From Streptomyces aquilus (lineage in GTDB: Bacteria; Actinomycetota; Actinomycetes; Streptomycetales; Streptomycetaceae): DNA of 64,000 bases. Made by a program: the position numbers and the translations under genes. The stretch spans positions 8,370,001 to 8,434,000 of the forward strand of contig NZ_CP034463.1 in the NCBI RefSeq assembly GCF_003955715.1, read 5' to 3'. The notes beneath the pieces were generated by a model. It did no database searches. It saw only the letters and a list, made by a program, of their open reading frames with translations, and had not been told where the DNA came from. The stretch's first letter is position 1, and each line of letters begins with the position of its first letter. Positions 7,815 to 16,942 of the stretch are shown one piece after another.

Positions 7815-10322
7815 GTGCACGGGAAACCCCGCACCACAAGATCCGACAGACCCGAGACCCACAGAGGACGCCTCACCTTTCGCAGGGCGGTGGCGTTCCT
7901 CGGCGGCGCCCTGCTGACGGGCGCGTCCCTCACGCTCACCGCCCCGCAGGCCGGCGCAGCCGTCGCCGAGCCCGCGCCGTCCTCGGTGGCCGCCGAGGAC
8001 TTCCAGCAGGTCACCCTCGCCAAGGGGGAACCGGAGGTCGGCGAGCCCATGTCGCTCGCCGTCCTCCCGAACCGCTCGGTCCTGCACACCTCGCGCGACG
8101 GTGAGCTGCGGATGACGGACGCTGCGGGTACCACGCGCCTGATCGGCAAGCTCGACGTCTACTCCCACGACGAGGAAGGCCTCCAAGGCGTCGGCGTGGA
8201 CCCGGACTTCACCACCAACCGGGCCATCTACCTCTACTACGCACCCCCGTTGAACACCCCCGCGGGCGACGCCCCCGAGACCGGCACCGCCGCCGACTTC
8301 GCCCCCTTCGACGGCGTCAACCGGCTCTCCCGGTTCACGCTGAACGCCGACGGCACCCTCGACAAGGCCAGCGAGAAGAAGGTCCTCGACGTCCCCGCCA
8401 CCCGCGGCCTGTGCTGCCACGTCGGCGGCGACATCGACTTCGACGCGGCCGGCAACCTGTACCTGTCGACGGGCGACGACACCAACCCGTTCCAGTCCGA
8501 CGGCTTCACCCCGATCGACGAGCGCGCCGGCCGCAACCCCGGCTTCGACGCCCAGCGTTCGGCCGGCAACACCAACGACCTGCGCGGCAAGATCCTGCGC
8601 ATCAAGGTCGCCGCCGACGGCTCCTACACCGTCCCCGAGGGCAACCTCTTCGCCCCCGGCACGGAGAAGACCCGGCCCGAGATCTACGCCATGGGCTTCC
8701 GCAACCCCTTCCGCTTCAGCGTCGACAAGGCGACCGGCATCCTCTACGTCGGCGACTACGGTCCCGACGCGGGCGCCGCCGACCCGGCCCGCGGACCTGC
8801 GGGACAGGTCGAGTTCGCGCGCGTCACCGGCCCCGGCAACTTCGGCTGGCCGTACTGCACCGGCGACAACGATGCCTACGTCGACTACGACTTCGCCACC
8901 GGCACCTCCGGTGCGTCCTTCGACTGCGCCGCCCCGAAGAACACCTCCCCGCACAACACCGGCCTCACCGACCTTCCCCCGGCGCAGGCCGCCTGGATCC
9001 CCTACGACGGCGGCTCCGTACCGGAGTTCGGCACCGGCTCCGAGTCCCCGATGGGCGGCCCGGTCTACCACTACGACGCCTCCCTCGACTCGCCCGTGAA
9101 GTTCCCCGAGGCCTACGACGGCGACTTCTTCGCCGGGGAGTTCGGCCGCCGCTGGATCAAGCGCATCACCAGCGACGCCTCCGGCACCGTCCAGTCGATC
9201 AACGACGTGCCGTGGACCGGCACCCAGGTGATGGACATGGCCTTCGGCCCCGACGGCGCGCTGTACGTCCTCGACTACGGCGTCTCCTGGTTCGGCGGCG
9301 ACGAGAACTCCGCCCTGTACCGCATCGAGAACGCCACCGACGGCCACTCGCCCGTCGCCCGGGCCGCCGCGAACCGCACCTCGGGGCAGGCGCCGTTGAA
9401 GGTGCAGTTCTCCTCCGCGGGCACCTCCGACCAGGACGGCGACGCCCTCACGTACAGCTGGGACTTCGGCGACGGCGGCACGTCCACGGCGGCGAACCCG
9501 ACCCACAAGTACACGAAGAACGGCACCTACACCGCGACCCTCACCGCCAAGGACGCCTCCGGGCGCACCGGCAGCGCGAGCGTGCAGGTCGTCGTCGGCA
9601 ACACCGCGCCCAAGGTCACCCTTGAACTCCCGCGCGACGGGCAGCTGTTCAGCTTCGGCGACGCCATCCCGTTCAAGGTGAGGGTCACCGACCCGGAGGA
9701 CACGGCCATCGACTGCTCCAAGGTCACGGTCACCTTCGTCCTCGGCCACGACAGCCACGGCCACCCGGTCACCTCCGCCAACGGCTGCACCGGCACCATC
9801 CAGACCAGCGCCGACGGCGGCCATGACGAGGACGCCAACATCTTCGGCGTGATGGACGCCGAGTACACCGACGGCGGAGGCGGCGGCCAGACCGCCCTCA
9901 CCACCCACGACCAGAGCGTGCTTCAGCCCCGGCACCGCCAGGCCGAGCACTTCGGCACCAGCAGCGGCATCTCGGTGATCGCCAAGTCCGCGGCGCACGG
10001 CGGCAACACCGTCGGCGACATCGACAACGGCGACTGGATCGCGTTCACGCCGTACGTGCTGAGCAACGCCAAGTCCGTCACGGCACGCATCTCGTCCGGC
10101 GGCGCGGGCGGCACGCTCGAAGTCCGTGCGGGGTCCTCGACCGGCACCCTGCTCGGCACGGCGACCGTGCCCGTGACCGGCGGCTGGGAGAACTTCCAGG
10201 ACGTCACCGCCGACCTGTCCCGCGCGCCCCGCGGAACGACCTCGCTCTACCTCGTCTTCAAGGGCAGCACCGGAAACGGCGCCCTGTTCGACGTGGACGA
10301 CTTCACCTTCACCACCGGCTGA
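7815..10322 (+). CDS. secreted glucose/sorbosone dehydrogenase-like protein with PKD and CBM6-like domains
   Basis: The 835-residue product starts at GTG 7815, seven bases after GGAGG. An N-terminal signal (FRRAVAFLGGALLTGASLTL, cleaved near AGAAVA) directs export. Residues about 60-510 resemble the GSDH/PQQ-dependent sugar dehydrogenase beta-propeller (GLQGVGVDPDFTTNRAIYLY, YAMGFRNPFRFSVD). A PKD domain follows (about 520-595, YSWDFGDGGTSTAANPTHKY), and a CBM6-like carbohydrate-binding domain lies at the C-terminus (about 705-835). It would oxidise sugars outside the membrane. PQQ use is a family property and was not verified here. Confidence 0.88.
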   Translation: MHGKPRTTRSDRPETHRGRLTFRRAVAFLGGALLTGASLTLTAPQAGAAVAEPAPSSVAAEDFQQVTLAKGEPEVGEPMSLAVLPNRSVLHTSRDGELRMTDAAGTTRLIGKLDVYSHDEEGLQGVGVDPDFTTNRAIYLYYAPPLNTPAGDAPETGTAADFAPFDGVNRLSRFTLNADGTLDKASEKKVLDVPATRGLCCHVGGDIDFDAAGNLYLSTGDDTNPFQSDGFTPIDERAGRNPGFDAQRSAGNTNDLRGKILRIKVAADGSYTVPEGNLFAPGTEKTRPEIYAMGFRNPFRFSVDKATGILYVGDYGPDAGAADPARGPAGQVEFARVTGPGNFGWPYCTGDNDAYVDYDFATGTSGASFDCAAPKNTSPHNTGLTDLPPAQAAWIPYDGGSVPEFGTGSESPMGGPVYHYDASLDSPVKFPEAYDGDFFAGEFGRRWIKRITSDASGTVQSINDVPWTGTQVMDMAFGPDGALYVLDYGVSWFGGDENSALYRIENATDGHSPVARAAANRTSGQAPLKVQFSSAGTSDQDGDALTYSWDFGDGGTSTAANPTHKYTKNGTYTATLTAKDASGRTGSASVQVVVGNTAPKVTLELPRDGQLFSFGDAIPFKVRVTDPEDTAIDCSKVTVTFVLGHDSHGHPVTSANGCTGTIQTSADGGHDEDANIFGVMDAEYTDGGGGGQTALTTHDQSVLQPRHRQAEHFGTSSGISVIAKSAAHGGNTVGDIDNGDWIAFTPYVLSNAKSVTARISSGGAGGTLEVRAGSSTGTLLGTATVPVTGGWENFQDVTADLSRAPRGTTSLYLVFKGSTGNGALFDVDDFTFTTG

Positions 10323-10337
10323 GAGGAGGAACACACG

Positions 10338-11684
10338 ATGCGCGCAACCACACGTACAGCGACCGCAGTTGCGGGAGCCGCGGTGCTCCTGGGCTGTGTT
10401 TCCGGCCCGGCCGCCTCACAGGGCGGCGACGACGGCAAGCGAGTCCTGGTCTTCTCCAAGACAGCCGGCTTCCGGCACGACTCCATCCCCGAAGGCATAG
10501 CGGCCGTGCGGCAGCTCGGCGAGAGCAACGGTTTCACCGTCGACGCCACCGAGGACGCCGCCGCCTTCACCTCCCGCAACCTGCGCCGCTACGACGCGGT
10601 CGTCTTCCTGTCCACCACCGGCGACGTCCTCGACGCCGCCCAACAGACCGCCTTCGAGGGCTACATCCGGCACGGCGGCGGCTACGTCGGCATCCACGCC
10701 GCCGCCGACACCGAGTACGACTGGGCGTTCTACGGCGGGCTCGCCGGCGCCTACTTCCAGTCGCACCCGGCGATCCAGCCCGCCACGGTCACCGTCGAGG
10801 ACAGCGCCCACCCCGCCACCTCGGGCCTGGCACGGACCTGGAACCGGACCGACGAGTGGTACAACTACCGCTCCAACCCCCGGGAGAAGGCCCACGTCCT
10901 CGCCTCCCTCGACGAGTCCTCGTACACCGGCGGCACCATGAACGGCGACCATCCGATCGCCTGGTGCCAGAACTACCAAGGCGGACGCGCCTTCTACACC
11001 GGCGGCGGCCACACCAAGGAGTCGTACGCGGACCCGCTGTTCCGCCGGCACCTCGCGGGCGGCATCCGCTACGCGATCGGCGACGCCCAGGCCGACTGCC
11101 GCCCGGAGAACGGCTACCGGCCGCTGTTCGACGGCACATCTCTGGATGGCTGGCAGCAGGCGGGTCCGGGCTCCTTCACCCTCTCCGACGACGGCACGCT
11201 CACGTCGTCGGGCGGGATGGGCATGCTCTGGTACGCCGCGTCGGGCTTCACCTCGTACTCCCTGAAGCTCGACTGGAAGATGGCCGGCGACGACAACTCC
11301 GGTGTGTTCGTGGGCTTCCCGCCCTCGGACGACCCGTGGTCCGCCGTGAACAACGGCTACGAGATCCAGATCGACGCCACCGACATGCCCGAGAAGACCA
11401 CGGGCTCCGTCTACGGCTTCCGCTCCGCCGACCTCAAGAAGCGTGACCGCGCGCTCAACCCGCCGGGGGAGTGGAACACGTACGAGATCCGCGTGGAGGG
11501 CGAACGACTCCGCGTCTGGCTCAACGGCGTGAAGATCAACGATTTCACCAACACCGACCCGGCCCGGAGCCTGCGTGACGGACACATCGGCATCCAGAAC
11601 CACGGCGCCGACGACCAGGTGTCCTTCCGGAACGTCCGGATCAAGGAGCTGCCCGTGAAGGCCTCGACCTCACAGGGCGACTGA
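10338..11684 (+). CDS. secreted ThuA-like plus DUF1080 (3-keto-disaccharide hydrolase type) protein
   Basis: This 448-residue protein has an N-terminal signal peptide (about residues 1-28). A ThuA-like domain (about 35-245) includes VLVFSKTAGFRHDSIPEGI and HGGGYVGIHAAADTEYDW. A C-terminal DUF1080 concanavalin-like domain (about 255-440) includes YRPLFDGTSLDGWQQAG and DDNSGVFVGFP. ThuA proteins act on 3-keto-disaccharides, and several DUF1080 proteins hydrolyse 3-keto-glycosides. GAGAGGAGGA precedes the ATG, and the gene follows the sugar dehydrogenase by 15 bases. The pairing fits an oxidation-then-cleavage route, which is inference. Confidence 0.87.
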   Translation: MRATTRTATAVAGAAVLLGCVSGPAASQGGDDGKRVLVFSKTAGFRHDSIPEGIAAVRQLGESNGFTVDATEDAAAFTSRNLRRYDAVVFLSTTGDVLDAAQQTAFEGYIRHGGGYVGIHAAADTEYDWAFYGGLAGAYFQSHPAIQPATVTVEDSAHPATSGLARTWNRTDEWYNYRSNPREKAHVLASLDESSYTGGTMNGDHPIAWCQNYQGGRAFYTGGGHTKESYADPLFRRHLAGGIRYAIGDAQADCRPENGYRPLFDGTSLDGWQQAGPGSFTLSDDGTLTSSGGMGMLWYAASGFTSYSLKLDWKMAGDDNSGVFVGFPPSDDPWSAVNNGYEIQIDATDMPEKTTGSVYGFRSADLKKRDRALNPPGEWNTYEIRVEGERLRVWLNGVKINDFTNTDPARSLRDGHIGIQNHGADDQVSFRNVRIKELPVKASTSQGD

Positions 11685-11688
11685 GCGG

Positions 11689-11722
11689 CGGTGGGCGGGG
11701 GACGCCGGACCCCCGCCCACCG
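11689..11722. terminator. strong hairpin, probable terminator
   Basis: A perfect 13-bp GC stem (11689-11701 with 11710-11722) closes an 8-base loop directly after the ThuA-DUF1080 stop. There is no T-run, as is common in streptomycetes. It separates the sugar locus from the ebo operon. Confidence 0.75.
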
Positions 11723-11801
11723 TCTTCCCACCTTCCCGCCTTCCCGACACGTCTTCCCGTCGGGGAGTTCATCGGTGACGCGTACGACAAGGAGGCTGCC
11801 C

Positions 11802-11879
11802 ATGTCCGCGCCCGTTTCCCCATCCCGTGTCGGCGTCTGCGAGCCGGGCCGAGCCGGGCTCCTGGGAGAGGCGCAGTGA
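11802..11879 (+). CDS. 25-residue small ORF at the head of the ebo operon
   Basis: The ATG at 11802 is preceded by AAGGAGG with about six bases of spacing, the best ribosome-binding site in this region. The ORF encodes 25 residues (MSAPVSPSRVGVCEPGRAGL and five more). Its TGA overlaps the GTG start of the UbiA-like gene in GTGA. It may be a coupling leader peptide or a small Ebo accessory. No family is recognised and its expression is unproven. Confidence 0.5.
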   Translation: MSAPVSPSRVGVCEPGRAGLLGEAQ

Positions 11880-13102
11880 AGCCGGGGCGTGCTGTGGGTT
11901 CCCGACGGCCGGCCCGTGCCCGTGCCCGTGCCCGTGCCTGGGCCGAACTCCTGCGGCTGCCCGCCCTGTTCACCGTCCCCGGCGACGTCCTGGCCGGTGC
12001 TGCGGCCACCTCCGCCCGCGTCAACTCCCGCACTCTGCTGGCCATCGGCTCCTCCCTCTGCCTTTACGAGGCCGGCATGGCCCTCAACGACTGGGCGGAC
12101 CGGACGGAGGACGCGGCCGAGCGCCCCCACCGGCCGATCCCGTCCGGCCGTGTCCGACCGGCCGAGGCACTGACGGCCGCCTGCGCCCTCACGGCGGCCG
12201 GACTGAGCCTCGCCGCCCGCGCCGGCCGCCCCGCCCTCGCGGTGGCCGCACCCCTGGCCACCACGGTGTGGGCCTACGACCTCGCCCTGAAGCACACCCC
12301 CGCGGGCCCCCTCGCCATGGCCGCGGCCCGTGGCCTCGACCTGCTCCTGGGGGCCGCGGCCACGACCGGCCGCGCCCGTGAGGCCATCCCCTCCGCCGCC
12401 CTGCTCGGCACCCACACCCTCGCGGTGACCACCGTCTCCCGCCAGGAGACCCGGAACGGCTCCCCCCTGCCGCCGCTGGCCGCCCTGGCCGCAACGGCCC
12501 TGCTGACCCACCTGATCGCCCCGCGTCTCCCGGCAGGCCGAGGAACAGCAGCCGCCTTCGGCCTGCCGGGCACCACGGCCTCGGGCCCGATCGACTCCGA
12601 CCTGAGTGACCTGAGCCCCCTCACCACACCGGCCACCGCTCAGGCCGCCCGCCGTCGCCCGCCCGAAACTCCGGTCGGCGCCGCTGCCTCGCGCGCGGCC
12701 CCGGGCATCCTGCGTGGCCTGCGCACGGTCCCGGCCGACCCCCCACTCCTGCGCGGCACCCCTGCCACCACCCGCGGCTTGCCCGCCACCTCGGCCACCA
12801 CCCGCGGCTTGCCGGCCACCCAGGCCACCGCAACCCCGGCCACCGCCCTACGTATCTCCACCGCCGCCCTCCGCACCACCCTCTCCGCCGCCTACGCCGC
12901 CACCGTCGTCCGCCCCTACTTCCACGCCGCCCTCAATCCCTCCCCTCCACTCACCCAACGCGCCGTCGGCAGCGGCATCCGCGCCACCATTCCCCTCCAG
13001 GCCGCTCTCGCCGCCCGCTCCGGAGCCCGGACCGGTGCCCTGCTCGTCGCCGCACTCGCCCCGCTCGGCAGGAAGTTCGCGAGAAAAGTGAGCGTCACAT
13101 GA
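11876..13102 (+). CDS. eboC: UbiA-like prenyltransferase EboC
   Basis: This 408-residue multi-spanning membrane protein carries the UbiA first aspartate motif NDWADRTED (residues 71-79), followed by ERPHRPIPSG. The second aspartate region is YDLALKHTPAGPLAMAAARG. The N-terminus has an Ala-Arg run made by repeats of CGTGCC. Residues about 225-330 are a Thr/Pro/Ala low-complexity insert with a repeated TTRGLPAT. GGGAGAGG precedes the GTG start. In ebo clusters EboC belongs to a set required for export or placement of specialised metabolites. Its overlap with the next gene indicates one operon. Confidence 0.85.
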   Translation: MKPGRAVGSRRPARARARARAWAELLRLPALFTVPGDVLAGAAATSARVNSRTLLAIGSSLCLYEAGMALNDWADRTEDAAERPHRPIPSGRVRPAEALTAACALTAAGLSLAARAGRPALAVAAPLATTVWAYDLALKHTPAGPLAMAAARGLDLLLGAAATTGRAREAIPSAALLGTHTLAVTTVSRQETRNGSPLPPLAALAATALLTHLIAPRLPAGRGTAAAFGLPGTTASGPIDSDLSDLSPLTTPATAQAARRRPPETPVGAAASRAAPGILRGLRTVPADPPLLRGTPATTRGLPATSATTRGLPATQATATPATALRISTAALRTTLSAAYAATVVRPYFHAALNPSPPLTQRAVGSGIRATIPLQAALAARSGARTGALLVAALAPLGRKFARKVSVT

Positions 13103-14043
13103 CCCGCACCGTCCCCGGCGCCCACCGGCCCCGTACCCCCCTCCGTTTCGGCTACGGCACCAACGGCCTCACCGACCTCCGTCTCGACGACGCCCTCGGC
13201 CTGCTCGCCGACCTCGGCTACGACGGCGTCGGTCTGACCCTCGACCACATGCACCTGGACCCGCTCGCCCCCGACCTGGCCGCCCGCACCCGAAGCGTCG
13301 CCCGGCGACTCGGGGCACTCGGGCTGGGCGTCACCGTGGAGACCGGGGCCCGTTACGTCCTCGACCCGCGCCGCAAGCATGGCCCGTCCCTCCTGGACGC
13401 GGACCCCGAGGACCGCGCCCGCCGCGTCGACCTCCTCGTCCGCGCCGTCCAGGTCGCCGCCGACCTGGGCGCCCACGCCGTGCACTGCTTCAGCGGGATC
13501 ACCCCGGCCGGCACCGACACCGACCTGGCGTGGAAGCGGCTCGCCGAGGCGCTGACCCCGGTCCTGGACGCCGCGACCGCCGCCGGCGTGCCGCTCGCGA
13601 TCGAACCCGAACCCGGCCATCTCCTCGCCACCCTCGCCGACTTCCACCGGCTCCGCCGGCTGCTCGACGACCCGGAGCCGCTGGGCCTGACCCTAGACAT
13701 CGGCCACTGCCAGTGCCTCGAACTCCTCCCTCCCGAGGCCTGCGTACGCGCCGCCGCCCCCTGGCTGCGACACGTCCAGATCGAGGACATGCGCAGGGGC
13801 GTCCACGAACACCTCCCCTTCGGAGACGGGGAGATCGACTTCCCGCCCGTCCTCGCCGCCCTGGCCGACACCGGCTACCGGGGACTCACCGTCGTCGAAC
13901 TGCCCCGGCACTCCCACGCCGGCCCCCACTACGCCGAGCAGTCCCTCCCGTTCCTCCACACGGCAGCCGCCCCCACCACCTCCTCCGATCCCGTACCACG
14001 TCCCGGCGATCCCTCCGCCACCCCAGAAGGGAGCACCCCATGA
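13099..14043 (+). CDS. sugar phosphate isomerase/epimerase-like TIM barrel within the ebo operon
   Basis: This 314-residue protein overlaps EboC by four bases and EboA by four. It begins LRFGYGTNGLTDLRLDDALG. Metal and acid residues typical of xylose isomerase-like barrels are seen in PLAIEPEPGHLL, GLTLDIGHCQCLE, VQIEDMRRGVHEHLPFGDGEI and LTVVELPRHSH. It is a different protein from EboE further down. In this operon it takes the place where a dehydroquinate synthase-like EboD might be expected. Its substrate is unknown. Confidence 0.82.
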   Translation: MTRTVPGAHRPRTPLRFGYGTNGLTDLRLDDALGLLADLGYDGVGLTLDHMHLDPLAPDLAARTRSVARRLGALGLGVTVETGARYVLDPRRKHGPSLLDADPEDRARRVDLLVRAVQVAADLGAHAVHCFSGITPAGTDTDLAWKRLAEALTPVLDAATAAGVPLAIEPEPGHLLATLADFHRLRRLLDDPEPLGLTLDIGHCQCLELLPPEACVRAAAPWLRHVQIEDMRRGVHEHLPFGDGEIDFPPVLAALADTGYRGLTVVELPRHSHAGPHYAEQSLPFLHTAAAPTTSSDPVPRPGDPSATPEGSTP

Positions 14044-14921
14044 GCCGCATCAGCCCCATGAACCCCGCGGGCACCGCCAACAGCGACAGCCCCGTGGCCG
14101 CCACCGACAGCCCCGTGGACGCCACCGACAGCGTCCGTCCCGTGGACGGCGTCGACAACGCCAGCTCTGTCGACAACGCCAGCTCTGTGGACGCCGTCGA
14201 CAGCGACGACCTCGCCCGCGTCCACCCCGCCGACCTCCACAGCCGCCTTGACTCCCACCTCACCGGAGCCGCCCGTGCCTGGCTCGACCAGGCCCTCGAC
14301 GAGGCCGGCACCCATCCCGGCACGCACGGCCCCATCTCCGTGTGGGAGTTGCGGCTGGCCGAGGCGGGGCGGCGCTGCGGTGCCGAGCACGCCGACGCCG
14401 CCCGCGTCCTGATCCTGCACGCGGCCCGCGCCGACGCCGCCGCCCTCACCCGCGTCTACCAGCAGGGCACGGCCGCCGAACGCCGCGCCGTCCTGCACGC
14501 CCTGCCCCACCTCGTGCCGGGCCCGGACGCGCTCCCGCTCGTCGAGGACGCGCTGCGCACCAACGATACCCGGCTCGTCGCCGCCGCCGTCGGCCCGTAC
14601 GCGGCCCGGCACCTCGACCCCCACCAGTGGCGGCACGCCGTACTGAAATGCCTGTTCACCGGCGTGCCCGTCGCGGCGGTGGCCGAACTGGACCGGCGCG
14701 CCCACGCCGACGCCGAACTCGCCCGCATGCTCGGCGACTACGCCGCCGAACGCACCGCCGCGGGCCGTTCCGTGCCCGCGGACCTGCACCGGGTGCTGAC
14801 CCTGACCGACCCCACGGCCACCCCACCCGCACCGGCCACCGCACCCGCACCGGCACCGGCCACCCCACCCGCACCGGCCACCGCCCCTGGCCCGCGCGGC
14901 ACCGACGGCGAGGAGTCCTGA
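14040..14921 (+). CDS. eboA: EboA-domain protein
   Basis: This 293-residue protein has a central helical EboA domain (about residues 60-255) with WELRLAEAGRRCGAEHADAA and AVLKCLFTGVPVAAVAELDR. The first 55 residues are low-complexity with repeats (ATDSPV, VDNASS). The last 35 are an Ala/Pro/Thr tail built from repeated CACCGGCCACC-type units. Both ends are probably disordered. EboA is the defining member of ebo clusters, but its biochemical role is not known. It overlaps both neighbours and is therefore co-translated with them. Confidence 0.83.
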   Translation: MSRISPMNPAGTANSDSPVAATDSPVDATDSVRPVDGVDNASSVDNASSVDAVDSDDLARVHPADLHSRLDSHLTGAARAWLDQALDEAGTHPGTHGPISVWELRLAEAGRRCGAEHADAARVLILHAARADAAALTRVYQQGTAAERRAVLHALPHLVPGPDALPLVEDALRTNDTRLVAAAVGPYAARHLDPHQWRHAVLKCLFTGVPVAAVAELDRRAHADAELARMLGDYAAERTAAGRSVPADLHRVLTLTDPTATPPAPATAPAPAPATPPAPATAPGPRGTDGEES

Positions 14922-15778
14922 TGCGCATCTTCGACCCCCACATCCACATGACCTCCCGCACCACCGACGACTACGAGGCCATGCACGCCGCAGGCGTCCG
15001 CGCCGTCGTCGAACCGTCCTTCTGGCTCGGTCAGCCCCGCACCTCGCCCGCCTCCTTCCTCGACTACTTCGACGCCCTCCTCGGCTGGGAGCCCTTCCGC
15101 GCCGCCCAGTACGGCATCGCCCACCACTGCACGCTCGCCCTCAACCCCAAGGAGGCCAACGACCCGCGCTGCGTGCCCGTCCTCGACGAACTGCCCCGGT
15201 ATCTCGTCAAGGACCAGGTCGTCGCCGTCGGCGAGATCGGCTACGACTCCATGACCCCCGCCGAGGACACCGTCCTCGCCGCCCAGCTCCAGCTCGCCGC
15301 CGACCACGCACTGCCCGCCCTCGTCCACACCCCGCACCGCGACAAGCTCGCCGGTCTGCGCCGCACCCTCGACGTCGTCCGGGAGTCGGCACTGCCCCCG
15401 GAGCACGTCCTTCTCGACCACCTCAACGAGACCACCGTCAAAGAGGCCAAGGACAGCGGCGGCTGGCTCGGGTTCTCCGTCTATCCCGACACCAAGATGG
15501 ACGAGGAACGGATGGTCGCGATCCTCCGGCAGTACGGCTCCGAGAAGGTGCTCGTGAACTCCGCCGCCGACTGGGGCAGAAGCGATCCGCTCAAGACCCG
15601 CCGGGTCGGCGACGCCATGCTCGCCAACGGCTTCACCGAGGACGACGTCGACCTGGTGCTGTGGCGCAACCCCGTCGCCTTCTACGGGATCAGCGGCCGC
15701 CTCGCCCTCGACCCCGAGGGCACCTCGGCCACCGGCGCCACCCACGAGGGCAACTCCATCCTGCGTGGGGGCGAGTAG
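14921..15778 (+). CDS. eboB: TatD-family metal-dependent hydrolase EboB
   Basis: This 285-residue amidohydrolase-type TIM barrel has metal-ligand motifs FDPHIHM (N-terminal HxH), VGEIGYD (Glu), LVHTPH and LLDHLNE, with a late aspartate in NSAADWGRS. Ebo operons normally carry such a TatD-like protein. The start abuts the EboA stop (TGATG), giving coupling. The family includes nucleases and deacylases, and the substrate in ebo systems is not established. Confidence 0.88.
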   Translation: MRIFDPHIHMTSRTTDDYEAMHAAGVRAVVEPSFWLGQPRTSPASFLDYFDALLGWEPFRAAQYGIAHHCTLALNPKEANDPRCVPVLDELPRYLVKDQVVAVGEIGYDSMTPAEDTVLAAQLQLAADHALPALVHTPHRDKLAGLRRTLDVVRESALPPEHVLLDHLNETTVKEAKDSGGWLGFSVYPDTKMDEERMVAILRQYGSEKVLVNSAADWGRSDPLKTRRVGDAMLANGFTEDDVDLVLWRNPVAFYGISGRLALDPEGTSATGATHEGNSILRGGE

Positions 15779-15781
15779 GGC

Positions 15782-16942
15782 ATGCGCTTCCGCCACCCCG
15801 ACGGCTCCACCGTCCATCTCGCCTACTGCACCAACGTCCACCCCGCCGAGACCCTCGACGGCGTCCTCACCCAGCTCCGCGACCACTGCGAACCCGTCCG
15901 CCGCCGCCTCGGCCGCGACCGGCTCGGCATCGGACTGTGGCTGGCCGCGGACGCCGCCCGCACCCTCGACGCCGACCCGGCCGCCCTGCGCACCCTGCGC
16001 GCCGAACTCGACCGGCGCGGCCTGGAGGTCGTCACCCTCAACGGCTTCCCGTACGAAGGGTTCGGCGCCGGGGAGGTCAAGTACCGCGTCTACAAACCGG
16101 ACTGGGCCGACCCCGAACGCCTGGAGCACACCACCGCCCTCGCCCGGGTCCTGGCCGGACTCCTCCCCGACGACGTCACCGAGGGCAGCATCTCCACCCT
16201 GCCGCTCGCCTGGCGCACCTCCCACGACGCGGGCCGCACCGAGAAGGCCCTGCGCACCCTCGCCGAACGCCTCGACGCGCTCCAGGAGCTGACCGGCCGC
16301 TCCCTGCGCGTCGGCCTGGAACCCGAACCCGGCTGCGTCATCGAGACCACCCGTGACGCGCTCGCCCCGCTCACCGCGATCGCCCACCCCCGCATCGGCA
16401 TCTGCGTCGACACCTGCCATCTCGCCACCTCCTTCGAGGACCCGCACACCGCCGTCGACGCCCTCACCGCGGCCGGCGTCACCATCGTCAAATCCCAGCT
16501 GTCGGCCGCCCTGCACGCCGAGCACCCCCATCTCCCCGAGGTCCGCTCCGCCCTCGCCGCCTTCGACGAACCCCGCTTCCTGCACCAGACCCGCACGGCC
16601 ACCGCCGCCGGCCTGCGCGGCACCGACGACCTCGGCGAAGCCCTCGCCGGCGAGGCGCTCCCCGACGGCGCACCCTGGCGCGCCCACTTCCACGTCCCCC
16701 TGCACGCGGCCCCCGCCGCACCCCTCACCTCCACCCTCCCCGTCCTGAAGGACACGCTGACGCGACTCGTGGGCGGCCCGCACCCGCTCACCCGCCACCT
16801 GGAGGTCGAGACCTATACCTGGCAGGCCCTTCCGCCCGAGCTGCGCCCCCGCGCCCGCACCCAGCTCGCCGACGGCATCGCCGCCGAACTCACCCTCGCC
16901 CGCGACCTGTTGACCGGGCTCGGCTTGAAGGAGCTGCCATGA
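15782..16942 (+). CDS. eboE: metabolite traffic protein EboE (TIM barrel)
   Basis: This 386-residue protein begins VHLAYCTNVHPAETLDGVL, typical of EboE. Later it has VGLEPEPGCVIETT and IGICVDTCHLATSFEDP, with the conserved glutamate and histidine residues of xylose isomerase-like barrels. The start lies three bases after the EboB stop, and its end overlaps the next ORF by four bases. In characterised ebo clusters loss of the set impairs export of specialised products. A direct catalytic reaction has not been assigned. Confidence 0.85.
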   Translation: MRFRHPDGSTVHLAYCTNVHPAETLDGVLTQLRDHCEPVRRRLGRDRLGIGLWLAADAARTLDADPAALRTLRAELDRRGLEVVTLNGFPYEGFGAGEVKYRVYKPDWADPERLEHTTALARVLAGLLPDDVTEGSISTLPLAWRTSHDAGRTEKALRTLAERLDALQELTGRSLRVGLEPEPGCVIETTRDALAPLTAIAHPRIGICVDTCHLATSFEDPHTAVDALTAAGVTIVKSQLSAALHAEHPHLPEVRSALAAFDEPRFLHQTRTATAAGLRGTDDLGEALAGEALPDGAPWRAHFHVPLHAAPAAPLTSTLPVLKDTLTRLVGGPHPLTRHLEVETYTWQALPPELRPRARTQLADGIAAELTLARDLLTGLGLKELP

